DNA of 64,000 nucleotides from Cyclobacterium sp. 1_MG-2023 (GTDB taxonomy: Bacteria; Bacteroidota; Bacteroidia; Cytophagales; Cyclobacteriaceae): the NCBI RefSeq assembly GCF_030546805.1, contig NZ_JAUOPC010000007.1, forward strand, positions 242,848 through 306,847, given 5' to 3'. Positions 52,603-61,098 of this stretch are shown one piece after another. Below the pieces are notes generated by a model that saw nothing but the letters and a program-made list of their open reading frames with translations, had not been told where the DNA came from and did no database searches. Numbering within the stretch: the stretch's first letter is position 1; each line of letters opens with the position of its first letter. Both the position numbers and the translations under genes were made by a program.

Positions 52603-52707
52603 TGTCATAGGTAGGCTTAGGGAAGACTTTTAGTGGAGAAAGCTGTAAGAATCCCGAACAAGTTGAGACTGCCATCCCCTTTCCCACCTCAGAAAACCCA
52701 CTAAAAG
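52603..52707. repeat. H1 element, terminal decayed copy
   Basis: Begins TGTCATAGGTAGG and keeps AAGAATCCCGAACAAG and TTGAGACTGCC, but the outer stem is now CTTTTAGTGG (52627-52636) with CCACTAAAAG (52698-52707), a perfect 10 bp pair absent from other copies. It marks the right end of the array. Confidence 0.6.
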
Positions 52708-52814
52708 GGTTCCCAGAAACGATATAGTTGTTTATTAAGGATGATTTAAAATCGAACTCAGGTCAACACATTTTTCTATACCAAGTATGGCATAGAAAGT
52801 AAAAATAGTCGTCC

Positions 52815-52876
52815 AAAAAAAAGGCTGAGTTCTGAAAGCACTCCTTTACTAGGAATGGCTTCAAAACTCAGCCTTT
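52815..52876 (-). terminator. terminator of acnB
   Basis: A perfect 12 bp stem (AAAGGCTGAGTT 52820-52831 with AACTCAGCCTTT 52865-52876), a 33-base loop, and eight T on the minus strand after the hairpin. It starts 92 bp past the acnB stop and separates acnB from the repeat array. Confidence 0.8.
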
Positions 52877-52967
52877 AAATATATTTCTAATGCTATTACC
52901 TTAGTAATTCATTGCCAAATACGCTTTAAATTACTGACTTCCACAAGCTACACTTTTTCCTTTCGTA

Positions 52968-55766
52968 TTAATACGAAAGAAGGTGATTTGGTTTAGAAGT
53001 CATCTTTTTAAGCGGTGGAGCAAAATGAGTAAGTTTGATTCCCTTAACCGCAATCTTATACTCTTCAAGGGTAGGTGTTCTACCTAGAATGGCTGAAAGG
53101 ATAACTACCGGCGTTGAGCCTAGCAATGATTCGCCTTTTTTACGGTCAGAATCCTTCACTACTCTTCCTTGAAATAAACGCGTGGAAGTGGCCATCACCG
53201 TATCTCCTTTTTCAGCTTTCTCTTGGTTACCCATACAAAGGTTACATCCGGGACGCTCTAGGTACAGAATATTGTCATACTCTGTTCTAGCACTACTTTT
53301 AGGTGCAGCATCGTCAAATTCAAAACCGGAGTATTTTTGGAGAATTTCCCAGTCGCCTTCTTCTTTCAACTCATCAATGATATTGTAAGTTGGGGCAGTC
53401 ACTACCAAAGGTGCTTTGAATTCAACTTTCCCATAATGATCTTCCATGTTTTTCAACATTTTGGCCACTATTTTGATGTCTCCTTTATGCACCATACAAG
53501 AACCTACAAAGCCAAGGTCAATATGTTTTTCCCCTTGGTAATAGGAAAGTTCACGGATGGTGTCATGCGTATAACGTTTAGAAACGTCCTCATTGTGAAC
53601 ATCCGGATCAGCGATCATTGGCTCATCAATGATGTCCAAATCAACTACAAATTCCGCATGGTATTTTGCATTCTCATCTGGAGTTAATGGAGGTTTTTTG
53701 CCTGTTCTTATCTCCTCAATTCTGTTATTGGCCTTATCAATCAAACCTTGGAGTACCTGATTGTGATTGTCCATGCCCTTGTCGATCATTATTTGGATAC
53801 GACCTTTGGCAATTTCCAAGGACTCTATCAACGTTTCATCCTCTGAGATACAGATTGAAGCTTTCGCTTTCATTTCTGCAGTCCAATCTGTGAATGTAAA
53901 AGCTTGGTCAGAAGGAAGGGTACCAATATGCACCTCAATCACTCTTCCTTGGAAGACATTCTCTCCTTTAAAAGCTTTTAGCATTTGAGATTGTGTAGCA
54001 TGTACTACATCCCTGAAATCCATATGGTCTTTCATTTTACCTTTAAAGGTAACTTTCACTGACTCCGGGATTGGCATTGAAGCCTCGCCTGTGGCTAGGG
54101 CTAGCGCAACAGTACCTGAATCTGCTCCAAAGGCAACGCCTTTAGACATTCTGGTGTGGGAGTCTCCTCCAATGATAATGGCCCAATCATCAACGGTAAG
54201 GTCATTTAAAACCTTATGAATCACATCTGTTAGGGGTGCATATTTATGTTTAGGATCACGGGCAGTTATCAGACCAAAATCATTCATGAATTTCATCAAT
54301 TTTGGTATGTTTTGTTGAGATTTTAAATCCCAAACAGAGGCTGTGTGACAGCCCGACTGATAACCGGCATCAACAATAGGAGAAATGACTGTAGCAGCCA
54401 TCATTTCCAATTCTTGAGAAGTCATCAAACCTGTGGTATCCTGAGAACCTACGATATTAACTTCAGCACGAACATAAGAACCTGCGTGAAGCACGGCTCC
54501 GGTGGTACCTACAGCATTTGCATTAAAAATTTTCTCTACAGCTGTCAGGCCTTGTCCTTTATACGATATTTCTTTTGAAGGCGCATAAACTAAGGGCAAT
54601 TCTATGTCGAGGATTTTCGCTGCGATGGTTTGAAGCTTTTTACCAAATACAATGGCATAAGAGCCTCCGGCTTTCATAAACTCCATCTTCTGTGGGGTGA
54701 AAGCAGATGATATATCCATCAGTTCTTTCTCTCCATCATAGAGTTTTTTGGTTTTTGTATTGATGGTCAATACAGTCCCTGTTTCTACAGAATATACTTG
54801 TTCTAAAACGGGCTCTCCGTTTTCATCAACAATTAGATTCCCTTCAGCATCGTATTTCTTTTTCCAGTTTTTTAAATCTATACCAATACCGCCGGTTACA
54901 CCCACGGTAGTAAGGAAAATTGGTGAAATACCATTTGTTCCTGCCACTACAGGCGCAATGTTGATAAAAGGTATATATGGGCTAGCTTTTTTTCCTATCC
55001 ATAGTGCAACGTTGTTCACTCCGGACATCCTTGAAGAACCAACGCCCATGGTGCCTTTCTCAGCCACCAACATCACCCTTTTGTCAGGATGCTTGGCCTG
55101 AAGTTCTAGCAGCTCTTTTTGTTGTTCCTTATTGTGTTCGAACATGCATTGACCATGCAATTGTCGATCAGACCTTGAATGAGCATCTCCTCCCGGAGAC
55201 AATAAATCTGTTGAGATATCTCCTACACCTGCAACGAAGGTGACGAGTTTAATTTCCTCAGGAAGTTCAGGCAATTCCGTAAAGAACTCTGCTTTTGCGT
55301 AGCTTTCTAAAATATCCTTCGCAATAGGGTTTCCCTCTTTGAATGCTTTTTCTAATCGATCTGTATCTGCTTCATATAGAAAAACCTGTGTCTTCAAGAC
55401 TTTTGCAGCTTCTTCTGCTATGGAAACATCATCACCAAGCGCCAAATCCAGCAATACTTTTACTGAAGGGCCACCTTTCATGTGTGACAGTTGCTCCAAA
55501 GCAAAGGCAGGTGAAATTTCTTCTAATACAGATTCACCAAGAATAATTTCTTTTAAAAACTCAGCTTTAACAATGGCTGCAGAAGTAGTACCCGGCAAAA
55601 CATTGTAAATAAAGAAATTCAAAGAATCTTTCCTGTGTTCATGATGAAGGTCTTTGATTTGTGCGATGATTTCAGTCAATAAATCTGCACTATCAATCGG
55701 TTTCGGATCAAGATTATCCTTTTTCCTATCTTCTATCTCTTCTAGGTACTTACTATATTCACTCAT
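52968..55766 (-). CDS. acnB: aconitate hydratase B (bifunctional 2-methylisocitrate dehydratase)
   Basis: A [4Fe-4S] TCA-cycle enzyme converting citrate to isocitrate; AcnB types may also act on 2-methylisocitrate. Its 932 residues exceed E. coli AcnB (865) mainly by a longer N-terminal HEAT-like region. Seen are GGDAHSRSDRQLHGQCMFEH, GGDSHTRMSKGVAFGADSG and the cluster cysteines in GSCMVHKGD and C841-NL-C844 (PGCNLCMGNQ). AcnB-type order (HEAT and swivel domains first) distinguishes it from AcnA. It is monocistronic with its own terminator and complements the sucAB-lpdA operon in the TCA cycle. Confidence 0.96.
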   Translation of the reverse strand: MSEYSKYLEEIEDRKKDNLDPKPIDSADLLTEIIAQIKDLHHEHRKDSLNFFIYNVLPGTTSAAIVKAEFLKEIILGESVLEEISPAFALEQLSHMKGGPSVKVLLDLALGDDVSIAEEAAKVLKTQVFLYEADTDRLEKAFKEGNPIAKDILESYAKAEFFTELPELPEEIKLVTFVAGVGDISTDLLSPGGDAHSRSDRQLHGQCMFEHNKEQQKELLELQAKHPDKRVMLVAEKGTMGVGSSRMSGVNNVALWIGKKASPYIPFINIAPVVAGTNGISPIFLTTVGVTGGIGIDLKNWKKKYDAEGNLIVDENGEPVLEQVYSVETGTVLTINTKTKKLYDGEKELMDISSAFTPQKMEFMKAGGSYAIVFGKKLQTIAAKILDIELPLVYAPSKEISYKGQGLTAVEKIFNANAVGTTGAVLHAGSYVRAEVNIVGSQDTTGLMTSQELEMMAATVISPIVDAGYQSGCHTASVWDLKSQQNIPKLMKFMNDFGLITARDPKHKYAPLTDVIHKVLNDLTVDDWAIIIGGDSHTRMSKGVAFGADSGTVALALATGEASMPIPESVKVTFKGKMKDHMDFRDVVHATQSQMLKAFKGENVFQGRVIEVHIGTLPSDQAFTFTDWTAEMKAKASICISEDETLIESLEIAKGRIQIMIDKGMDNHNQVLQGLIDKANNRIEEIRTGKKPPLTPDENAKYHAEFVVDLDIIDEPMIADPDVHNEDVSKRYTHDTIRELSYYQGEKHIDLGFVGSCMVHKGDIKIVAKMLKNMEDHYGKVEFKAPLVVTAPTYNIIDELKEEGDWEILQKYSGFEFDDAAPKSSARTEYDNILYLERPGCNLCMGNQEKAEKGDTVMATSTRLFQGRVVKDSDRKKGESLLGSTPVVILSAILGRTPTLEEYKIAVKGIKLTHFAPPLKKMTSKPNHLLSY

Positions 55767-56133
55767 AAATTTTTTTATCTCTATTCACAAAGTTAAAAAT
55801 TGAACGCTTTTTATCATAGCATTGCCCCTGTTATTTTTAATATGCTTAACATGCTTTTACTGTGTTAAATTCGTATTGGCTATATTTTTATCAGAAAACA
55901 TTTTTTAGTTAATCATTAGAAAATTATTTTGGGTAGCAATTTACAACTGAGCGCAGGTTCGGGACATGGGTAAAGTGCCATCTTTCTTTTTCTTAAATTC
56001 ATGGCCTCCACCCCATTTCTGCCTTCCAATGAAAGCAACTCCTAAACCAAGTCTTACTAATCAAATATTTAGTTAATTAGGTCCTATCGACAATTTAGCA
56101 TGAAGATTCGCCTTGAGCAAACGGTCAATTTAA
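55767..56133. other. 367 bp spacer, promoter region of acnB
   Basis: AT-rich. Apart from the -7-like box at 55788-55795 (minus strand) I see no hairpin or open frame of note. It also receives the end of the rraA-like transcript without an obvious terminator. Confidence 0.45.
55788..55795 (-). promoter_or_regulatory. candidate -7 box of acnB
   Basis: On the minus strand TAACTTTG fits TAnnTTTG, 21 bp before the acnB ATG. There is no good -33 TTTG. Confidence 0.4.
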
Positions 56134-56859
56134 TTATTTTTCACCCTTTGTCCCCCCTTGCTGTTTTTTCCACAGCTCAAATGCTTCTCTATTTTCTTCT
56201 TTCGTAAGAGGATATAAACCCACAATCGTGTGTCCTGCCAATACCCTCTCAGTAACAAAATCTTCATAGAGGGTCATGTTTATAGCCTCCTCGGCTATTT
56301 CATCAGCCAAGTGAGCCGGAATAACCATCACCCCATCATCATCTCCCACAATCACATCTCCCGGGAAAACCGCCACATCCCCACATCCGATTGGCACATT
56401 GATATCCATTGCTTGGTGTAGGGTTAAATTGGTTGGTGCACTTGCCCTATGATGATAGGAAGGCATGTCCAACTTGGCAATTTCTGCTGAATCCCGAAAC
56501 CCTCCGTCTGTAACAATACCGGCTGCTCCCCGAACCATAAGGCGGGAAGCCAATATTGAACCGGCAGAAGCCGCTCTACTGTTTTTACGGCTATCAATTA
56601 CAAGTACTGCTCCTTTAGGACAATTCTCTACCGCCACCCGTTGAGGATGCTTGGGGTCTTGAAATACAGTGATTGGGTTAAGATCCTCCCTAGCAGGGAT
56701 ATACCTTAAAGTAAAAGCTTCTCCAACCATGGTAGGTTTTCCTTCTGCCAAAGGTTTCACCCCTTGAATGAATTGATTTTTCAAACCTCGCTTGAACAAG
56801 GCTGTGGCAAGTGTGGCAGTGCTTACAGTTTCTAATTTTTCGCGTGTAGTGGCTAACAT
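56134..56859 (-). CDS. RraA-like / HMG-CHA aldolase-family protein
   Basis: A cytosolic protein of 241 residues. The GAVLVIDSRKNSRAAS...GAAGIVTDGGFRD core and VGDDDGVMVIP are the RraA/dimethylmenaquinone-methyltransferase-like fold with the Gly-x-x-Arg-Asp metal site (GGFRD) used by 4-hydroxy-4-methyl-2-oxoglutarate aldolases. This suggests a class II pyruvate aldolase or oxaloacetate decarboxylase. The RNase E-inhibitor role of E. coli RraA should not be assumed. It stands alone with a long spacer on each side. Confidence 0.82.
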   Translation of the reverse strand: MLATTREKLETVSTATLATALFKRGLKNQFIQGVKPLAEGKPTMVGEAFTLRYIPAREDLNPITVFQDPKHPQRVAVENCPKGAVLVIDSRKNSRAASAGSILASRLMVRGAAGIVTDGGFRDSAEIAKLDMPSYHHRASAPTNLTLHQAMDINVPIGCGDVAVFPGDVIVGDDDGVMVIPAHLADEIAEEAINMTLYEDFVTERVLAGHTIVGLYPLTKEENREAFELWKKQQGGTKGEK

Positions 56860-57321
56860 TATTTTAGTTTTGATAAAGTTTTAAAAATACTCTGGTTTTG
56901 GGCCGGTATCGCCTATTCCTGTGATGCTTCTACCTTGAAGTCTATGATGGTAAAAAGGCTTAGGTAGATAAAAATACACCTCATTCCTTACTCACCATGA
57001 TTCTATAAAAGTACTGCAGAAAGCTAAACCTCAATAATGACTTTAAAAGTAATGATAAGTAAGTAAACTACCTGCATTCATGCAAGGTTAAAGGAATTTT
57101 GTTGGCATTTGCTATACAATCACTGTGAGCCCTCGGGCTATCATGGCATAACATTCATTTCGGGTTTGTTATTTCATCGGTTTGCAGGTTAAGCCCCAAG
57201 GATATATATAAAAACTAAGATTATAATCAGAATATTTCTGTAAATTGCTTTAATAAACCTGATCGGTTAAACCGATTATTATAGCTTATGAATAAAAAAC
57301 CATATCCACCATTCACCTGAG
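56860..57321. other. 462 bp spacer between divergent RraA-like and deiminase-like genes
   Basis: Promoter region for both genes. The 15 bp palindrome at 57262-57276 is the only clear structure; the rest is AT-rich without stable hairpins. Confidence 0.5.
57262..57276. promoter_or_regulatory. perfect 15 bp palindrome upstream of the deiminase-like gene
   Basis: ATCGGTT-A-AACCGAT, a perfect 7 bp inverted pair about one central base, 45 bp before the ATG. Size, symmetry and position fit an operator of a LacI- or GntR-type dimer, but no regulator gene is adjacent. Confidence 0.45.
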
Positions 57322-58581
57322 ATGACAATCAGGTTCGGATTGACAGAGACTCAAGGATTGCGTTGCTGTCTGTTTGTATTCTTGTCATGCTTTTTTTTCT
57401 TTATCAGTGCTTGCAAGCAAGATTATGAGTTAAAGCATACCGCCAATCCCTCAGCGGAATTTGACCCACAGGAGAGCACTTTCATTTGCTGGACACCCCA
57501 ATTTCAAGAAATATCACTAAAACTTATCCAGGAGATAGCAGAAGTGGATCATGTCACGCTTTTCTACAACCAACGTAACCAACAGCCGGAAGCGCTACAA
57601 AAATTATTCAGGCAAAGAAAGATCAATTTAAAAAATGTCAGCCTATCTCCTTTTAAATTAGAAAAAGACAATATCTGGATCAGGGATTATGGCCCCATCC
57701 TTATGCAGAATGAGCAGGGACAGGAGGAAATGGTTAATTTTCATTATCACCATGAAGAAAACCAGGAATACAATTTATTCAATGAGCAATATGCTTCAAA
57801 AATGAGAATCCCTTTTATGAGAAGCAGGTTGTCCAGCTCCGGTGGGGGGCGTGAGATCAATGGCAGAGGAACCATCATATTAATTGAGGGACATGAACAA
57901 TACATCAACCCTGATCTTAGCAAGGAGGAAATTGAAAAGGAATACAAAGAAAAGCTAAAACAAAAAAATGTCATCTGGCTAAAGAAAGGCATTCCGCAAG
58001 ACGACCTGTTTGACAATGGCCCGGTGATTGACAATATTTATGGCAATGGAGTTCATTGGCATGTGGATGAATTCTGCCGATTTGCAGATGCCCAAACCAT
58101 CTTGCTGGCCCAAGTAGATCCGGCAGACCTGGCTTTGGACCCATTCTACCAAGTAGTGCTTGAAAGGTTGGAAGAAAGTTATCAGATACTCAAGAATGCA
58201 AGTGATCAGGATGGCAACCCTTTTAAGATCATCCGAGTACCACAGGCACCTATTATTTTTGATCAGGGCAATTACAAGGGCCAGGCAATCTTTTATACCC
58301 CGGTAACCAGCTATTTAAACTTTGTCTTGACCAATAACTTGGTGGTGATACCCGCCTATTACAACCCGGGTGACCCTGATTTTATACGGCAAAAAGATGA
58401 ACAGGCCAGAAAAGCTTTTCAGGAAGTTTTTCATAGCAGAAAAGTGGTGATGATAAATGCCACTGAACTCAATTATAATGGAGGTGGACTACACTGTATC
58501 ACCATGCATAAACCTAAAATAGAAAAACCATCCAACCTCAGGGTCAAATGGAATAAAACCCTCAAAAGATGGAAGGGTTAA
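57322..58581 (+). CDS. agmatine deiminase / peptidyl-arginine deiminase family lipoprotein
   Basis: A protein of 419 residues with a long signal sequence ending at lipobox C31 (FFISAC). The PAD_porph/agmatine deiminase catalytic set is visible: WIRDYGPI (substrate Arg/Asp), HWHVDEFCRFAD (His-x-Asp) and the terminal nucleophile Cys in GGGLHCITMHKP. Canonical agmatine deiminases are cytosolic and make N-carbamoylputrescine; export here suggests action on extracellular agmatine or peptidyl arginine (inference). The substrate cannot be decided from sequence. Confidence 0.85.
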   Translation: MTIRFGLTETQGLRCCLFVFLSCFFFFISACKQDYELKHTANPSAEFDPQESTFICWTPQFQEISLKLIQEIAEVDHVTLFYNQRNQQPEALQKLFRQRKINLKNVSLSPFKLEKDNIWIRDYGPILMQNEQGQEEMVNFHYHHEENQEYNLFNEQYASKMRIPFMRSRLSSSGGGREINGRGTIILIEGHEQYINPDLSKEEIEKEYKEKLKQKNVIWLKKGIPQDDLFDNGPVIDNIYGNGVHWHVDEFCRFADAQTILLAQVDPADLALDPFYQVVLERLEESYQILKNASDQDGNPFKIIRVPQAPIIFDQGNYKGQAIFYTPVTSYLNFVLTNNLVVIPAYYNPGDPDFIRQKDEQARKAFQEVFHSRKVVMINATELNYNGGGLHCITMHKPKIEKPSNLRVKWNKTLKRWKG

Positions 58582-58705
58582 AATGGGAACTGAACATTTT
58601 CTCATCTATCTTACTAATTGGATCTAATTTTTAGAGGCAAAACAAGCGCAATTCCTTGAGCTTCTTTAAGGTTAAATACATGCGTCAATTAAATTCTAGG
58701 TAAAC

Positions 58706-59893
58706 CTATAACAAGGTATCGAGATCAAAGGAATAAACATTACCTAAATCATCTGAGAAAAATATTAGTTTGGGCTCATCCGGTAAAAAACAAGCTTTAC
58801 TTGAAGTGACATCTCCATTTTTGCCTAAGATATTGGTTTTAAGTTGTATTAACTCTCTAAACTGCCAGCTGTCATTCTTTTTTATTACTTCATTGACAGA
58901 AATAAAATAGCGATTATCTTCTCGATTTCTTACGCTATGTATTTCAAAAATCTCCCCCGATGCCACATGGTTAATAATAGGGCGACTAGGGCCTCTTTGT
59001 TGGGTTAGGTTCTCATAGCGAATGTTGGTCCAATGGCCCGTTCTATCCCTTACTCGCAATACAAATTGAGGTTGATTCATTTTGTCCACACTACTCTTTG
59101 TGACCAAAAGCATTTCTCCATTTTCAAAAACAGTAGCATTCAAGTGATCGTCTGCATTATTGTCTCCCTGCTGAACAATTACAGGCTGTGACCATTGATC
59201 AAAGGCATCACCATCACGGTGAATCCGCTCCACTATAGATTGGGTATCTTGGTTAGACCAGATCACAGATACTTGGCCTTTTCGTCCAACGATTAATGAG
59301 ATATCATCCTTATTAATGTCATCCGCAAGTATAATAGGATCGGCCCAATCCTGACCGTTGAGCGAATGCCAAACCATGATGCTTTCATTCATATCAGCAC
59401 AAATCCAAAATTGATTTTTTGAATCTTGGGTAATGGTTGCCGTTTCTATAGCATTACAGCTTTCAGGAATAGGAAGGTTAACCTTCCATTGATGTTGATA
59501 TTCCTTACTTTCGGGCAAATAAGTTAGTTTAACTACCGTCAAGGCACATTCATCCACCAAGACCAGATGTGTCTCATCACCTTTGCTCAATACATCAGCC
59601 CTAGGCGGCAAATTCTTCCATGCCTGGTTAACTTTAATTTGACTCGTCCATCCTAAAGGTTCTTTTTTCAATAACTTCGGTCCGTCTATATCACCTACGA
59701 TTAGCCATTGTCCATATTTATTGGTCCAGGATTTTGATTGAGGTTTGTCTGCCGTTGCATCGCCATAATCCACCTTAAAAATAGGATCTAAATAAATCTC
59801 CGGGGTTTTTATTGTTTGGGAAAAGGTTGGATAGCTAAATAGCAAAAAATAAACAAGGGGCAGGAAAAAGGCTAAAATACTTTTTGATATCAT
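58706..59893 (-). CDS. secreted protein with sialidase/BNR-like beta-propeller repeats, function unknown
   Basis: A protein of 395 residues with signal peptide (cleavage near TFSQ, about 26). The rest is all-beta with repeated W-containing strands (YGQWLIVGD, HSLNGQDWADP, DAFDQWSQP, RTGHWTNI) like Asp-box/BNR propellers, but canonical SxDxGxTW boxes are weak and the sialidase Arg triad is not evident. It could be a binding protein or a hydrolase of sialidase-like fold; I do not assign one. It converges on the deiminase-like gene with a 124 bp gap. Confidence 0.6.
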   Translation of the reverse strand: MISKSILAFFLPLVYFLLFSYPTFSQTIKTPEIYLDPIFKVDYGDATADKPQSKSWTNKYGQWLIVGDIDGPKLLKKEPLGWTSQIKVNQAWKNLPPRADVLSKGDETHLVLVDECALTVVKLTYLPESKEYQHQWKVNLPIPESCNAIETATITQDSKNQFWICADMNESIMVWHSLNGQDWADPIILADDINKDDISLIVGRKGQVSVIWSNQDTQSIVERIHRDGDAFDQWSQPVIVQQGDNNADDHLNATVFENGEMLLVTKSSVDKMNQPQFVLRVRDRTGHWTNIRYENLTQQRGPSRPIINHVASGEIFEIHSVRNREDNRYFISVNEVIKKNDSWQFRELIQLKTNILGKNGDVTSSKACFLPDEPKLIFFSDDLGNVYSFDLDTLL

Positions 59894-60339
59894 AAGTGTT
59901 GTAGGTAATCAACAAAATTAATTATTTAGACTTCAGCGCAAGTTAAAAAATAGTTGCTTTACCATTAAATTTAAAAAACAGGGTTCAATTTAAGGCCCAA
60001 ATTGATGGATAATTCACAAGAATCCGTCTCAACAATCCGGATTTATTAGCATATCTAAAACCTGCTAAATCATATAATTAGCCGCCTAAATCTCCTATCC
60101 ATAAATAGCCGTTATAGAACTTTCCGATTCACTTTTAATATTGAGGTAGCATAAAAAGCAATAGGGAATTCAACTCTTCATCATAACCAAAGGTACTCAA
60201 GTGGATTCTAAGCATGGCCCCTGAGCCTGCTGACGGGTGGCGAAGGGATCCTGGACATTTCTCAAGGCCCAACCCTGCATTCAGAATAGGAAGTTTCAGC
60301 CGTCAAAATGCTTAGTTATTGCCATCCGTATTCCTATTT
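59894..60339. other. 446 bp gene-free spacer
   Basis: Marks the change from the conserved block to the accessory-looking 60-64 kb stretch. I see no gene, no strong terminator and no repeat shared with the 50-52 kb array. Confidence 0.45.
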
Positions 60340-60930
60340 TTAATTCAATTCCGACTCAATTTGTTTGAGGTGAGCGAATAGAAATGATCTAGTCTCTCTA
60401 TCATTAACTTTCTTAAGCTTTTTAGTAGTCATAATATAATTATCCTTTATTCTAACAAACTGTTCAGAATTTTCAAATGCTTTCAGCCAGTCAGAAAAGT
60501 CAGCAAGTTCATGTTGGTCTGAACTATAATTGAAATATTCAGTAAATTCAGGAGTCGTCAAGTTTGAATATTCATATTTTTCAATTGGTTTAATCGGTCT
60601 GCCAAAGTATTTATCAAACAAGTATGAATTAGCGAAAAACACTTGAAATGCTTTTTTCTCAGCTTTTTTTAAATTTTTTGTCTTGAAAAGTATAATAAGC
60701 CATTCAAATAAAAAGTCAGGCATTCCTATGTCATCACTAAAATTCTTTTCAAACCAATTCAAATAGGTCAAACCTCCTTTGAAATCATTAATTTTGATAA
60801 ATAGTCCTGGCGGTACATACCTTAAACCACGACTGTCGTCAAAGCAACCAAATTTTCTTTTCTCAGCAACTAAAGTAGCTCTGATACTTCTTATTTTCTT
60901 TTTGATTTTTTCAATTTGTCTTGGTGTCAT
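60340..60930 (-). CDS. conserved hypothetical protein, helical
   Basis: A protein of 196 residues without signal peptide or membrane segment. It starts MTPRQIEKIKKKIRSIR with a basic helix, has a conserved-looking centre (DDSRGLRYVPPGLFIKINDFKGGLTYLNWFEKNF in pieces, then FLFEWLIILFKTKNLKKAEKKAF) and ends with a basic/acidic helix. The helix pairs around FLFEWLIILF...KAEKKAF look TPR-like. I believe similar proteins occur sporadically in Bacteroidota, often among single accessory genes, but no function is known. Confidence 0.6.
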   Translation of the reverse strand: MTPRQIEKIKKKIRSIRATLVAEKRKFGCFDDSRGLRYVPPGLFIKINDFKGGLTYLNWFEKNFSDDIGMPDFLFEWLIILFKTKNLKKAEKKAFQVFFANSYLFDKYFGRPIKPIEKYEYSNLTTPEFTEYFNYSSDQHELADFSDWLKAFENSEQFVRIKDNYIMTTKKLKKVNDRETRSFLFAHLKQIESELN

Positions 60931-61098
60931 CTTCCTTATTTAGGCTTAACGGTATAGTGGTAGATTGTCAGGTGGTTTCCTGTCAAACCGCCATGCAGCT
61001 TGAGCGGGCCAAAAGCCTTGATATTTAAACATTACCTGCCATTGTTTATTAAAATGGTAGACCAATCAATGGGGTCTCCTTGACATATTATCAGTTGA

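Larger units (their letters stand above)
50239..52707. repeat. mosaic tandem array of three modular hairpin-rich units
   Basis: Three copies of one unit (starting near 50239, 51037 and 51808) plus a terminal fragment (52603-52707). Unit order is H1 hairpin; a conserved linker containing GGGATAGTAATTTTTAACGG and CGAGGCGGCGTTGG; H2 hairpin; spacer; H3 hairpin; H4 long palindrome; linker with ATTTATCATAT. Copies 2 and 3 are offset by 771 bp and almost identical except for exchanged modules. No open frame is convincing and no transposase is nearby. The array lies between the esterase promoter region and the 3' end of acnB. Confidence 0.93.

Noticed and set aside
50239..52707. CRISPR array
   Set aside because: The repeats are 770-795 bp and internally palindromic; there are no regular 25-40 bp repeats with unique spacers and no cas genes.
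50239..52707. Retron or group II intron
   Set aside because: No reverse transcriptase or maturase is encoded in or near the array and no domain V-like hairpin was recognised.
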